In this document: positions 1 through 10,640 of the stretch, one piece after another
Layout: each line of letters begins with the position of its first letter
Position numbering within the stretch: the stretch's first letter is position 1
From: Amblyornis subalaris
Taxonomy: Eukaryota; Chordata; Aves; Passeriformes; Ptilonorhynchidae
DNA length: 64,000 bases
Direction: 5' to 3'
NCBI GenBank assembly: GCA_018881555.1
Contig: JACAXG010000237.1
Location: forward strand, 410,001 to 474,000
The notes under the pieces: generated by a model
Told to the model about the DNA's origin: nothing
Database searches by the model: none
The model's input: only the letters and a program-made list of their open reading frames with translations
Made by a program: the position numbers and the translations under genes

Positions 1-830
1 GGACTGGGGATGGGCNGTGAACTGGGAATGGCGGTTAACCGCGGGAACAGGCCCAACAGCGCCGGCACGTGCCGAGCCCCGCGGCGGGGAAGCGGGATGG
101 CGGCTGGGCCCGGGCGCCAGGTGAGCAGAGCCTGCCCGCGGGTTNCTCCCGCGCCGGGAGCCCCAACCGGCCCGCGGCCTCGAGGCGAGCGGGACCCGGA
201 GCAATCCCACCAATCCCACGCCCCGGAGCCGCCGCGGCACGAGCGCACCTGGCACACGCGTGTCCTCGGCACGCACCGGCCGCGCCTGCCAGGCCCACGC
301 GCTTCCCCCAGGGCACCGCGCCTCGCCGGGGCACGGCCCGTGAGGAGGCGGCGGGCAGGGAGGTGCCAAAATAAAACTCCCTGCACGAAAACCACCGCCT
401 GAGGGTCTCCGAGCGGCCGGCACGGCACGGCGCGGTGTGGCACGGCACGGGGCGCCGCGNGCGAAGCAGCGGCTGCCACTGGATTTCAGGGCCGGCCGTG
501 GGGACATCGGGGGACACNGGGACACACCGGGGCTGCGGCCTCGCCGGCGGGCAGCGGCGTCCCGCCGTTCCTCGAGAGAGCTGCATGTCACGGAAGCTGC
601 TCCACTGGGAAGTTTGGAGCTGACTCAGCACGAGGGGCCAGCGCGGGAGCTGCCGGGAGCCGCAGGGCCGGGTCCCACACTCCACTGGCTCCGGGGCGTC
701 CCGGGGGTCTCCCCGCGGCCGGGCCGGGCGGGATGCGGGTGCCCGGCGCGGCGGCGAGCGTGGAACGCGGCCGGTCCCGCGGTGACACCGGCGACGTCAC
801 ACAAAGGGCAGAAACACAGAAAGAGGAACT
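1..830. promoter_or_regulatory. CpG-rich block at the left edge
   Basis: GC-rich with undepleted CpG throughout (for example 180-350 and 410-580), no recognisable coding exon and no CR1. It may be the outer part of the CpG island that peaks near 2 kb. Confidence 0.35.
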
Positions 831-879
831 GAGCGAGCAGGAAAATCTCATTTGCCCACAGGTTCGCGCAGGCGAAACA

Positions 880-1425
880 CCCCGGAAAGGGGGGGAGGAA
901 ATAGCAGTGGGAGGGAGAGAGGAGTGAGGGGGAAGGGGAAGGGATGGGAAGGGGGAAGTGAGGGGGAAGGGAGACAGCAGTGGGAAGTGAATGGGAAGTG
1001 GGAAGTGAGTGGGAGGGGGGAAGTGAGTGGAAAGAGGGGGGAAGCGAGTGGGAGGGGGGAAGTGAGTGGAAATGGGAGGAAGTGAGTGGGAAGGGGGAAG
1101 CAACAGGGAAGGGGAAGTGATGGGAAAGGTGGAAGGAAGAGGGAGATGAGAAGCCAGAGGGATGGGGGAGCGAGAGGGCAGTGGGAAGTGAGCAGGAAGT
1201 GGAAAGAGCCCAGGAAGAAGGAAGTGAGAGGGAAAGGGAAGGGACAAGAAAGGGAAAACGAGCAGGACGGGGGAAGCCAGCAGGAAGCGGGAAGTGAGNG
1301 TGAAGGGGGAAGCGATAGGGGAGGGGAAGGGAGAAGGAAGGGGGAAGCAAGCAGGTAGGGGAAGAGAGCAGGAAGAGGGAAGTGAGTGGGAAGGGGGCGA
1401 AGCAGGAGGGAAGAGGGAAACACGC
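880..1425 (+). repeat. Purine-only minisatellite (GGGAAGTGAGTGGGAGG-like)
   Basis: About 550 bp with almost only A and G on the plus strand, built from degenerate GGGAAGTGAG and GGGGGAAG units of variable length. Long homopurine-homopyrimidine DNA can form triplexes or G-quadruplexes. It lies inside CpG-rich DNA. Confidence 0.85.
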
Positions 1426-1994
1426 CGTGGCCCAGCTGGGGGATCCAGGAGCGGGAAGCAGCGGGCAGGATGGGCAGGATGGGCAGGAGCAGGAGGCTGG
1501 GCAGGACGGGCAGCCCCCCGCGCCCCGCCAGGCCCCTGCCCGGCCGCCCCCTCCCGCACTGCCCCGCGGCGCTGCGCCTCCCCCGGGGGGGATTTTTGGT
1601 GCAAAACCCCCGAAGTTTGGGCAAGGCCGGCCCGGCCAGGTCCCCCCCACGGGCGGCCCCGCCGCGGGCAGGGCTGGGGCGGCCGCGGCCCCGCGTCTCT
1701 CCGGGGNGCACACGGCAGTGACACCGCGGGCCGGGAGGGGACCGGGGGGACACCCGGCGGTGCCACCGGGCCCCGCTGCCCTTCAGCCGCCCGCGCGGCG
1801 CTCAAGGACACGGCGGCGCCGCGGGGGCCGGGCCGGCCGGGCCGCGCAGCAACCCCCGCCCGCACGGCCGGGCCGAGCGGGGCCGGGCCGGGCGGGGGCG
1901 GCGCGGGGCCGGGGGGGCCCGGCGGGCCCGGCCCTGCCGTGTTTTCCTGCCGCGGGCCCGGGACGGCGGAGACCGGGGCCGCGCGGGACCGGGC

Positions 1995-2420
1995 CGAGAC
2001 CCACCGTATCCCGCCGGAGGGAGCCGAACTCCCCCGAAGGGAGCCGAACCCCNGTCGGAGGGACCCGAACCTCAGCCGCAGGGACCCGAACCCCCGCCGG
2101 CGGAACCCGAACCCCTGCCGGAGGGGCCCGAGCCTTGCCGAAGGCACCAGCCGAGCCGAACCGAACCGGACGGAGCTGAACCGAACCGAACGGAGCCGAA
2201 CCCCGCCGAACGCATCACCCGAACTGAGAACGGAGCCGAGCGGACCCGAGTGTGCCCGAGCGGAGTCGAGCGCGCCCGAGCCGGGCCGGGGGTGCCGGTC
2301 CCGGTGTCCCGGGGGTCGCGGTGTCCCGCTGTCCCCGTTACCTGGGCCGGTGCGGGCCCGGCGCCGAGCCCCGCCGAGCCGTGCCGAGCCGTGCCGAGCC
2401 CCGCCGAGCCGCCGCCGCCG
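1995..2420 (+). repeat. Degenerate GCCGA / CCGAA pentamer repeat
   Basis: Units such as GAGCCGAAC, CCGAACCGAACCG (2150-2210) and GCCGAGCCGTGCCGAGCC (2370-2410) recur. Each pentamer carries a CpG. It is continuous in style with the GCCAA array further right. Confidence 0.75.
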
Positions 2421-2740
2421 CTGCGCTGCCCGGCCAGGCCTCCTCCCGCAGCGCCGCCGCCTCCACTGCAGCACCGAGCCCGCCGCGCGGTCCTAGAGCC
2501 CGCCGGCCGCGCGCACCGGCACCGCACGGCACGGCACCGCCGGCACGGCACCGCCGGCACGGCACGGCACCGCACGGCACCGCACGGCACGGCCGGCACC
2601 GCACGGCACGGCACGGCACCGCACGGCCGGCACCGCACGGCANGGCTCGGCTCGGCTCGGCACAGCTCTGCACGGCACGGCACGGCACGGGGCCAAGCTC
2701 CTGCAGCGCGGGTCAGGGGCCGAGCCGGGGCCGCCTGGTG
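2342..2740 (-). promoter_or_regulatory. Candidate promoter / untranslated first exon, minus strand
   Basis: This is the densest CpG stretch of the window. On the minus strand it contains CCGGCCCAG followed by GTAACG, a usable donor with GT at 2340-2341, as for a non-coding first exon. In mammals the gene 3' of DTNB in the same orientation is DNMT3A, whose 5' end would fall here if the order is kept. No DNMT3A peptide is present, so the link is positional only. The GGCAC/GCCGA pentamer repeats in it could also create CpG density without promoter activity. Confidence 0.3.
2515..2700 (+). repeat. GGCAC / CGGCA pentamer repeat
   Basis: GCACGGCACGGCACCGC-type pentamers with interspersed GGCTC units, all rich in CpG. 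Long open frames over it on both strands come from repeats that contain no stop codon. Confidence 0.85.
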
Positions 2741-2779
2741 CTGAGCTCTGCTGAGCCCCGCTAGCTCACCGTGGGCCGG

Positions 2780-3510
2780 TCCAAGCCCTGCCGTGCCAAA
2801 CCAAGCCCTGTTGTGCCACGCCGTGCCAAGGCGTCCCGTGCCGTGCTGAGCCAGGCCAAGCCGAGCCGTTCTGTGCCAACCCAGGCTGGGCCAAGCCAAG
2901 TGTGGTCAAGGATGTGTGCCATGTCAAGCCAAGCCGTGCCAAGCTGAGCTGTGCCAGACCAGGCCAGGCCAGGCCTGTCCAAGCCAAGCTGAGCATAGTC
3001 CAGGGCTGTGCAGTGCCAAGCCAAGCCATGCCATGCCAAGCCAAGCCAAGCCAGACCGTGCCAGATCAAGCCAAGTCAAGTGTGGTCAANGGCTGTGCAG
3101 TGCCATGCCGTGCCAAGCTCTGCCAAGCTGTGCTGTGCTAAGCCAGGCCATGTCAGACCAAGCCAAGCCATTCCATGCCAAGCCGAGTCAGGCCAGGCCA
3201 AGCCAGGCCAGGCAGGGTCAAGCCAAGCACAGTCAAGGTCTGTGCAGTGTCAAGGCAAGCCATGCCATACCGTGCCAAGCTGCACCAGGCCAGGCCAGGC
3301 TGGTCCAAGCCATGCCAAGCAGAGTCAAGGGCTGTACGGTGCCAAGCCAACCCAAGCTGTACCAAGCCAAGCCAGACTGTGCCAGATCAAGCCAAGCCAA
3401 GTGCAGTCAAGGGCTGTTCACTGTGATGCCAAGCTGTGCCAAGCCCTGCCAAGCTGTGCAGTGCCAAGCCAGGCCATGCCATACCAAGCCAAGCCATTCC
3501 TTCCTGCCCC
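2780..3510 (+). repeat. GCCAA pentamer satellite
   Basis: About 730 bp of GCCAAGCCAAG-type pentamers mixed with GCCATGCCATG, GCCAGGCCAGG and CAGTCAAGG variants. The CpG of the island-side repeat is here almost always CpA or TpG. Some higher-order units recur, for example GTCAAGGGCTGTGCAGTGCCAAG near 3000, 3090, 3230, 3330 and 3410. Confidence 0.9.
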
Positions 3511-4357
3511 ATCCCTTTTCCCCANGCCTGTGCCAGCTGTGTTCCCCCGGTCCCTGGTACCAGCACGGCCCCCGGGCACTGCCGGGACATCTCTGGGAGT
3601 TCTGCCCACTGGGTGCCCCTTGCCAGGGCTGCATGGAGCCCCTGGATCCTCCTCGGCTGAGGGAATGCCGGGGCCAAGTAGGGACCAGCGCGTCCTTGAT
3701 CCCATCCCTGCGAGGCGTTGGCCTGGCAGCTCCTCGGGAAGCTCAAAGCCGGGTGATGGGCACGGACACCCCGGAATCTTGGCGGGCAGAGATCCACAGC
3801 ACTGGATCCGAAGCCTTGGGAACTGGGGGGGTCTTTGGGAAGGGGATTTGTAACTCCCTCTTNTGGGGCTGATGTGGTGTGGTGGAGCTGTGGGAGCTGG
3901 GCTGGGATCAGAGAGCCGGGCACTGCTGGGACGGCACCGGCTGCTCGGGAGNGTGCGGGGCTGGGGGCTCAGGGCTGGGCCGGAGGAGCACTGGAGACCC
4001 CAGAAGAGCTGGGGGGGCTGCGGGGAGCTCACAGTGTGCCAGGTGTTGCTTTCAGGCCACAAAAGCCTGGGCTTGACCCAGGCCACAGCTGGCACTGCTG
4101 GGTGCNGGGGATGGGGTGACCTTGGGGGGACTACGGGAGCATCCAGCACAACTCGGACACTGCCCAGGGTCCCAGGGTGGTGGCACAGACCCTGGCACAG
4201 GCACGGAGAGGCCTGGCAGTGCCTGGCTGTGCTTTAGCAGCCCCATTCCTGCCTGGCTGTGCTGGGATGCAGCCCCAGGAGGAGCCCCCTGGGCAGGTCC
4301 CCCTCGCCCTCGGTGCTGGAAGGTGCCTGGTGCACAGGGGGGCACTGCAAAATAACG

Positions 4358-4382
4358 CATTAATTAACAAAGCTAATTAATG
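4358..4382. promoter_or_regulatory. Inverted homeodomain-type sites around a SOX/TCF-like core
   Basis: CATTAATTA, a 7-bp spacer ACAAAGC, then TAATTAATG form a perfect 9-bp inverted repeat. TAATTA is the homeodomain core and AACAAAG fits SOX or TCF/LEF cores. It is a 25-bp AT-rich island in GC-rich DNA. Confidence 0.35.
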
Positions 4383-4494
4383 GTGCGGTCTCTGGTGGGA
4401 TAGGCCCCGCCCACTCCCATGAGTGTCCTGCAGGAGCCTCCCGTGGGTGCTGGGGATCTCGGCTGGAAAGGGGCAGGTGCCCCTGGACCAGAGC

Positions 4495-4665
4495 ACAGGG
4501 CTGGGATTGACCCCCCGAATCCTACAGGCAGAGTCCTACTGGGCTGGGATTGGGATTGATCTCTCAAATCCCATGGGCAGGATCCCACTGAGCTGGGATT
4601 GACTTCCCAAATCCCATGGGCAGGGTCCTGCTGGGCTGGGATTGGGATTGACTCCCCAAATCCCC
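4495..4665 (+). repeat. Tandem repeat, about 50 bp, three to four units
   Basis: Units of the form CTGGGATTGAC...CAAATCCCATGGGCAGG..CC.CTGGG recur at about 4500, 4555, 4590 and 4635. Confidence 0.7.
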
Positions 4666-5439
4666 TGTGGGGGAACAGCCCCACACTCAGCTCAGCTGGG
4701 CAGAGGAGGAGGAGGAGGAGGATGGCCATGGGTCATCCATCTTCCACACCGGGTCTTGGTGGCTCCATGCTCCAGCACAGCCATCCTGCTCCATGGAAGC
4801 TGGCAGCTCCCGTCCCCTCCGTGCTCCAAAGACCCTTGCAAGGCTGGGGCTGTGCCCCTGAGAAACCTCCGTGTCCCTCGGAGCAGCTCAGCTGCCGGCG
4901 TTCAGCCTTTCCAGCTCCATCACCATGTCCCAGGGCAGGAGGTGTCCCCAGCACAGCCCCTGCCCCTGTCCTGGGGGCTCAGGGGTGCCATCACCTTGCT
5001 GGGAGTGTTGTGCCCACCTGCCTGTTCTTCTGCCCCATTTTCCCACTTTCCTGCCCCACCTGCCTGTTCTCCTGCCCCGGCAGCTTGTTTTGGTAACGAG
5101 TGTAATTATCCCGCAGGATAATCCCTGGCCAGGGAGCTCAGGGCGGTTGGAGGAGCAGCAGCTCCCGACAGGGCTCTTCCAGCTGCTNGTAAATCTCCCG
5201 TCCCATGGATGAGGCAGCAGCAGGGACCGGCCAGCTCTGACACGGTTGGGATGTTCCGCCCCAAACTGGTGCTCCCCGGGCTCCGGCCGCCCACCCCACA
5301 CCCCGGCTGAGCCGGGGGTCCTTGGGGGCAGAGGACAGCCCCCAGCAGCTCGGCCTGGTCNCCGAGGGAGCAGCGGCCCCACGAGCCAGTGACACGGTGA
5401 CAGCTGCCAGCGCACGGGCAGGTCCCTCCGGGCGGGCGT

Positions 5440-5492
5440 GGGGATCGCATTAATTAATCTCGCCTGGAGGGCGGGCACCAAATTAAGCCGGT
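5440..5492. promoter_or_regulatory. AT-rich motif cluster (ATTAATTAAT, AAATTAA)
   Basis: ATTAATTAAT near 5450 and AAATTAAG near 5481 stand alone in GC-rich DNA. This could be a conserved regulatory element; the assignment is by composition and motif only. Confidence 0.2.
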
Positions 5493-5734
5493 GCCGGTGA
5501 CACAGGGCCTGGCCGGCCGGTCAGCCCGCAGAGCAGCCGGGGCCCCGTGGCGTGGGGGGAGCCGGTGTCACGGGCTGGGCAGGGTCACCGTGTGCAGGGG
5601 GGCACTCAGCCTGGGTGACCTCTGCCAGGCCCTGGGGACACAGAGTGTGAGGACNCGGCACGCCTCTGGCACTGCCGGTGAGCTCAGAGGGTGACACGGG
5701 GTAACGAGGGTGACAGCGGTGCTGGCCAAGGGAT

Positions 5735-5905
5735 GGTGACCCCGAGGGATGCGGATGTGGTGGCACCACGGCCTGAGGGACCCCAAGGGACACAGGCAAG
5801 ATGCCACCGTGGCTCAAGGGACCCCAGGGGATAGAGGTGTGATGCCACCACAGCCAGAGGGATCCTGAGGGATGCAGATGTGGTCGCAGCATGGCAGGAG
5901 GGACC
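5735..5905 (+). repeat. Tandem repeat, about 50 bp, three units
   Basis: Three degenerate copies of GGATGCGGATGTGGT.GCA..ACGGCCTGAGGGACCCC-like sequence. Confidence 0.6.
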
Positions 5906-6480
5906 CNGTGCTCTCGGCACCCCCTCAGGGCCGCCGTGCCGTGTCCCGGTGCCATTCCCGGCTCCCGCTGCCTCAGCCTGGGGAGGGTGAGCAGCTGCGG
6001 CCGGTCCCTGCTGTCCCCGCTGTCCCTGCTCCCCCCGCTCCCGCCTGACCTCGTTTCCAGCTCCGAGGGCTCCTCGTTATGCAATCGCCGCCGAATTCCT
6101 GCACAAGCAGAAATGGCCGATGGTCCCAGCATGCCACGGCCACGGGACCGCGGTGACCCCNCGCGCCCCGGACCCTCCACCTGCCGTGCTGCCCGCGGGA
6201 GGAGGGTGCTGGAAGGGGNTCGGTGGGGCCGTGTCCCCGGGGCNGTGTCCCCAGGTGCCACCGGGGCCGTGCCACCCCTGGCCCGCAGCGGCCGTGGCCG
6301 TGGGAGCGCTGGTGGCACTGGGAGCAGGTGGCGGTGGCCTGTCCCCGGGGTCACAGCGTGTGCCACTCGGGGCCCTGTGCGCGGGTGGGGGTGAGGCCGT
6401 GTGAGACCCCCGGGACAGGCACCTCGCTCCCCGAACCTGCGGCCGCACCCGTGGGGTCCCACCCGTCCCCGTGTGCGGTG
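5905..6480. promoter_or_regulatory. CpG-dense stretch
   Basis: High CpG density around 5930-6010 and 6110-6370 with no recognised exon. It is a possible island, or simply GC-rich intergenic DNA. Confidence 0.25.
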
Positions 6481-6814
6481 TTTGCCTGGCGATGACCCCG
6501 CGTGGAGGGGCAGAGGGGCAGCAGGGNGGAGGGACGAAGGGCAGGGGGGCAGCAGCGGCCTGGAGCGGAGCGAAGGGATTGATCAGGGTCGGAAGGAGCC
6601 GCAGTGGCCAGGAAGGGGGCCAGGGAGCAGCCCCGGCCCCGGGATCTGGCACTGACACGAGCCCTCGGCCACGTGCGGGGGGACGCCGGGTGCCCCCAGC
6701 TGTGTCCCCACGCCAGGGCTGCACCGGGGGTGGCTGCAGGTGTTGGAGCCATATGGACACAGGGCCGGCCGGGACCGACCTTCTCCCCAAAACAATGGGA
6801 TCCCGGGGCTACAG

Positions 6815-7060
6815 GGGGGCCCTGAGGACTCCTTGGGGTGCACAGAGATCCTGGGCTCTCCATGAGGTGTTTGGGGTCCCTGAGGGCTCCTTGGGGTGCA
6901 TGGGGTTTCTGGACTCTCTATGAGGCACTTGGGGTCCCTGAGGGCTCCTTGGGGTGCATGGGGTTTCTGGGCTCTCTATGAGGCACTTAGGGTCTTTTGG
7001 GTCTCTGTGGGGCACAGAGGGTCTCCCTGGGGTGCACAGAGACCCTGGGGTCTCCGTGGG
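6815..7060 (+). repeat. Tandem repeat, about 58 bp, four units
   Basis: Copies of CCTTGGGGTGCATGGGGTTTC followed by TGG.CTCTCTATGAGGCACTTGGGGTC recur near 6830, 6888 and 6946, with a shorter one near 7010. Confidence 0.8.
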
Positions 7061-7117
7061 GCTGAGCCCACCTGCTGCCCCCCACGCTGAGCAGGAGCTG
7101 CCCCTCCCCCCGCAGCT

Positions 7118-7175
7118 GGGGATAATCGGGGTTAATTACGGCTCTAATGAGGTGTGAAAGGGTTACCGCCTGTGG
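7118..7175. promoter_or_regulatory. AT-rich motif cluster (GGATAATC, TTAATTACG, CTAATGAG)
   Basis: GGATAATC (Otx/paired-type), GTTAATTACG and CTAATGAG homeodomain-like sites occur within 40 bp in GC-rich surroundings. Regulatory role is inferred only. Confidence 0.2.
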
Positions 7176-7195
7176 GATGAGCAGCGGGGCAGGGG

Positions 7196-7236
7196 CAGTC
7201 ACAGGGACATCCACAGGGACATCCACAGGGACATCG
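7196..7236 (+). repeat. ACAGGGACATCC 12-bp repeat, three units
   Basis: Three near-perfect consecutive copies of ACAGGGACATCC. Confidence 0.8.
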
Positions 7237-7879
7237 GTGCCATTGGACCTGGCTGAGCCTGCGCTGGTCCCGGGTCCGTGCGCAGCGTCCCGGTGGGAGG
7301 GGACAGGGCAGCAGGGGGGACCTGCCCCGTGGAAGGGGGCACCGGGCCGGGGCTGTGCCCGGGAGCAGCTCGGGGCACACCAAGGCCCCACCAGCCACCA
7401 AACGGAGCCTGGCAGGGGGCGCGGGCAGGACGGGGTGGGTGGGGCAGGGACCTGGGGGTGCTGGGGACACGGAGGGGACAGGGGACGCGGCACCCAGCGC
7501 GGTGGTGAGGGGATGGGCACGGGCGGGCAGAGCCTCTGGCAGGGACGATGTCACTGCTGGGGACAGGCAGAGCCCGGGGGGTGCCGGTGTCCCGGGGGGT
7601 GCCGGTGTCCCAGCGGGCAGAGCCGGACGTGCGACAACGCTCAGTCCATGGTGTCCCTGGACTCTCCAGGTTTCCTCGCTCCTGCTCCCACCTCGTGCCG
7701 GGCTGAGGAGCTCAAAGCTGACCCAGGCCCGGAGCCGGGAGCCCCAGGCTCTGGGAAGGGTCTGGATCTTTCCCACCGAGACACCTAATCCCTAAAACGA
7801 ATGAGCACCGGGAGAGAGGCAGCGCTGTGCCAAACTGGGGCTGGGGAGCGGAGAGGACGCACCTGTGCCCGGGACCCCG

Positions 7880-8420
7880 CGGATTCCCAGGGATAAGGTT
7901 TCCTCCGGCGGCTCTGCCGGGGCGGTGTGGGAGCGGGGGGTCCCTCGGCAGGGTGCGGGTGCCCGGCATCGCTGCTGGGCCTGGCGGCGGGCGCTGGGCG
8001 TCCCGGGGAGCCGGTCGGTGCCGGTTGGGCCCCTCCGCCAGCGNAGAGCCAGGGGCAGATGGGGCGCGAGGCTCCCGCCAGCAGCGGCGACACCGACCCC
8101 GGCACCCCCGGGGTGTCTCTGGCGGGGGACCGCAGGCTTTGCTGTGGCTGCCGCCGCCGCGATGCCCCCGAGCCCGGCCCGGGCCCGTTCCCCAGCGCCA
8201 GATGTGCGGGGTGTGCGGCGGGGGCACATCTGGCGGCGGGGCAGCTGTGCCGAGGGCCCGAACACTGGCAGCTCTGTGTGCTCCCGGTGACCCGCGGCCA
8301 TGACCAATGCGGGAATCTCCGGCTCTGCCGCGCGGCCCCACGGCACAGCGCCGGCAGCTGCTCCCGCCTCCGAGCAGGCGCTTCCCAGGAAAACCCTTCT
8401 TCCCTTTTTTCGTGAAATCC
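7880..8420. promoter_or_regulatory. CpG-dense stretch with a CCAAT box
   Basis: CpG-rich over about 500 bp, with CCAAT in plus orientation near 8305 and a GC-rich flank. It could be an additional promoter. No first exon could be defined. Confidence 0.3.
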
Positions 8421-8472
8421 CTGCCTTTTCCACATGGCGAAGGGACAAGACACCCCGCAGGGAGGAGATGGA

Positions 8473-8478
8473 TTTATT
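8473..8478 (-). terminator. Candidate poly(A) signal AATAAA
   Basis: The minus strand carries AATAAA here, followed within about 30 nt by a GU-rich stretch (GGGGTGTCTTGTCC) like a downstream element. It is the only clear minus-strand AATAAA I noticed between 8 and 14 kb. It may end the DTNB transcript, but the adjacent CpG-rich DNA could equally be a promoter region. Confidence 0.25.
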
Positions 8479-8575
8479 AAATATTTGGCGGATGACAGAA
8501 CATGGCTCCCTGCTCACAGGCTGCTGCTGGAAACGTTCCCCGCGCTTACGGCATCGGCTTCGCCAGCCGCTCCCA

Positions 8576-8632
8576 GGGACAATCCCGCTCCCGGGGACAA
8601 TCCCGCTCCCGGGGACAATCCTGCTCGCTCCC
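8576..8632 (+). repeat. GGGACAATCCCGCTCCC 18-bp repeat, three units
   Basis: Three consecutive 18-bp copies. Confidence 0.85.
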
Positions 8633-10125
8633 GCGCTCCCCTGCGCCTGCAGGAATAGGGAGTGGCACCGAGGCTTGGTGTGACCCCCGGGGACACCCCG
8701 GCTGCGTGGGCACGGCCGGGGCCCAGGGAGCTGTGGAGCCTCCGAGCACACGTGTGCCAGGAATGGCAGGAGCAGCCGAGGCCACCACTGTCCTTGTGCT
8801 TGTCACCCCNAGACCGGCCGCTGTGGGACCCCCCATGGCGCCCATCCTTATTCCCTGCCCCGTGGAGCGGGGCTGTCCCTCTCCTGGCATTAACCCCCAG
8901 CAGTGGCTGGGGACGCCAGTGTAGGGACATGGCTCTGCCCTGGGGACTCGCCCTGCGAAAACGTTTTCAGGTGCATTTTCCTTCGGGTTGGTTTTGCCCC
9001 AGGGAATTGCAAATGGCAATCCCGATCCAGAGGGTGCTGCCCACGTGAGCCCCATGGCTCTGCTCCAGTCCGGGCTCAGTCCTGGGGGCAATTAATTCCT
9101 GGCAGACCAGGATGGCCTGGGCAAGGGACAGGTGCTGTTCCCGGTGTTCCCAGAGCAGTTTGGTCAGTGTTGGTGAGGGAATTACAGCCACAGAACAGAT
9201 TTCCCTGGCAGCCTCCGGGACACGGAATCNGGGAGTCCAAGGAGCAGGGGGAGCAGCTGGACCCCAGCTCAGTGCCCACAGCCCGGGGACCCTGCACACG
9301 CCAGAGCAGGACCTGCTGGGACCTTCCTCTGGGGTTAAGGCGATTATCCCGAAGGCGAAGGACAGTTCAGGTCGGGGTTAAATGTAGGGAAGTTGGGTGC
9401 TGGGTGTTTTTCCTGACACAACGTCCCAGCACGGCACTGCTGGAGGTGCCTGGTGTTATGGGGTGTGGGATGGCTCTGGGCACTCTGCCTGGTGCAGGGA
9501 CCCCCTCGATGGCCCTGGCACAGCTCAGAGCCATGTCCACGCTTGTCCTGGTGGTTCCCAGGCCCTGTATCCCAAGCCCCACCTGAGCCCACCGTGCCTA
9601 CCCCGGTGCCAGGCTGCATGGCGAGGGCAGATCCCAGGACATGGGGACCAGCTGGACTCCACTGGCAAGGTCTGGGACTGGCACTGACCTCCCTAAGTGA
9701 CACCCTTGGGTGACATCACGACAGCCTTCCCAGGGCACTCCTAGTCCCACACTCCTTGGCATCAGGGAAGGCTGGGGGATGCTGCAGGGTCGGTCCCATC
9801 ACCTCCAAGTGATGGCTCCCGCTGGGTTTTCCACACAAAGCCCAGGTGTCCCAGTGCCACCGACCCCGGGGCTGGGCTGGGCTGGGAACACCCAGGCTCT
9901 GCCCTGCAGGAGGTGCTGGCAGAGCCCCAGCCCCTCTCAGCTCTGCTTGGTGGGGAAGACCCCGAGCCCTGTGCAGCTGTGACACCCCCAGCTCCCGATG
10001 GCTGCCACCACCCCGGCAGGGACACTGGGAAAACATCTCTATTTTCCATGCCTGGGCCCACTTGTAGCTGCAGCCAAAGATGCTGCACGTCCAAATGCAG
10101 CAAATTCAACTAAAAACCCGCATGA

Positions 10126-10352
10126 AGTTGTCCCCGTCCCTGTCCTTGTCCCCATTGCTGTTCTCGTCCCCATCTCCATTCCCATTCTTGTCTGCATCCC
10201 TCTTCCCATCCCTGTGCTTGTCCCCATCCCCATCTTCATCACCATCTCCATCCCCATCCCTCTCCCCATCCCCATGCCTGTCCTCATCTCCATCCCCTGT
10301 TCCTGTCTCTGTCTCCATCCCTGTCCCTGTCTCCATCCCCCTCCCTGTCCCT
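10126..10352 (+). repeat. Pyrimidine-rich CCCCATCCC/TCCCTGTCC repeat
   Basis: A degenerate 6-bp repeat of the type CCCATC and CCTGTC over about 225 bp, with almost no G outside the TG and TTG steps. Confidence 0.8.
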
Positions 10353-10569
10353 CTTTGGCTCGCTGAAGCTGCTGCTCTGCTCCATGTTCTCATCATTCCC
10401 CTTCCCTCCTCGGCAGCTCATTCCCAATATTTACATGGCGCCAAGCCTGTGGCCAGCACGGGTGTTTACTCCCCTGTCCCACGGGCCGGAGGGAGCCGGT
10501 GGGCGCGTTCCCGGGCAGGGGCAGAGCCGAGGGTGCCTGCGGGGTTTCTGCTCCCTTCATCCATCACCC

Positions 10570-10640
10570 GCCGTAAATATTTATAGATGCATCAGGGCCC
10601 TCGGCTCCTTCCACTAAAAATAACATTCCTAAGCACCACG
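10570..10640. promoter_or_regulatory. AT-rich motif cluster (AAATATTTATAG, CTAAAAATAAC)
   Basis: CCGTAAATATTTATAGATGC and CTAAAAATAACATTCC resemble MEF2/forkhead-type AT-rich sites, and CATTCC a TEAD core, in GC-rich DNA. Inference from motifs only. Confidence 0.2.

Larger units (their letters stand above)
1470..2760. promoter_or_regulatory. CpG island core
   Basis: Very high GC with CpG about as frequent as GpC, typical of an unmethylated island. Islands of this density usually mark promoters. The first part (1500-1990) is G/C-rich unique DNA; from 1990 it becomes CCGAA/GCCGA-type repeat. Confidence 0.6.

Noticed and set aside
96..119. Possible plus-strand first exon: ATGGCGGCTGG followed by a CAG/GTGAGC donor
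   Set aside because: Kozak context and donor are good, but eight codons with no partner exon on the plus strand cannot be supported. ATGGCGGC and GTGAGC are both common by chance in CpG-rich DNA.
588..2474. 628-residue minus frame rich in Pro, Arg and Ser
   Set aside because: It translates the purine minisatellite and the GC-rich island. The composition is pure low complexity and several frames are open at once.
2760..3870. Long frames reading CQAKPSQAKP-type repeats
   Set aside because: They are translations of the GCCAA pentamer; a repeat without stop codons gives open frames in several phases.
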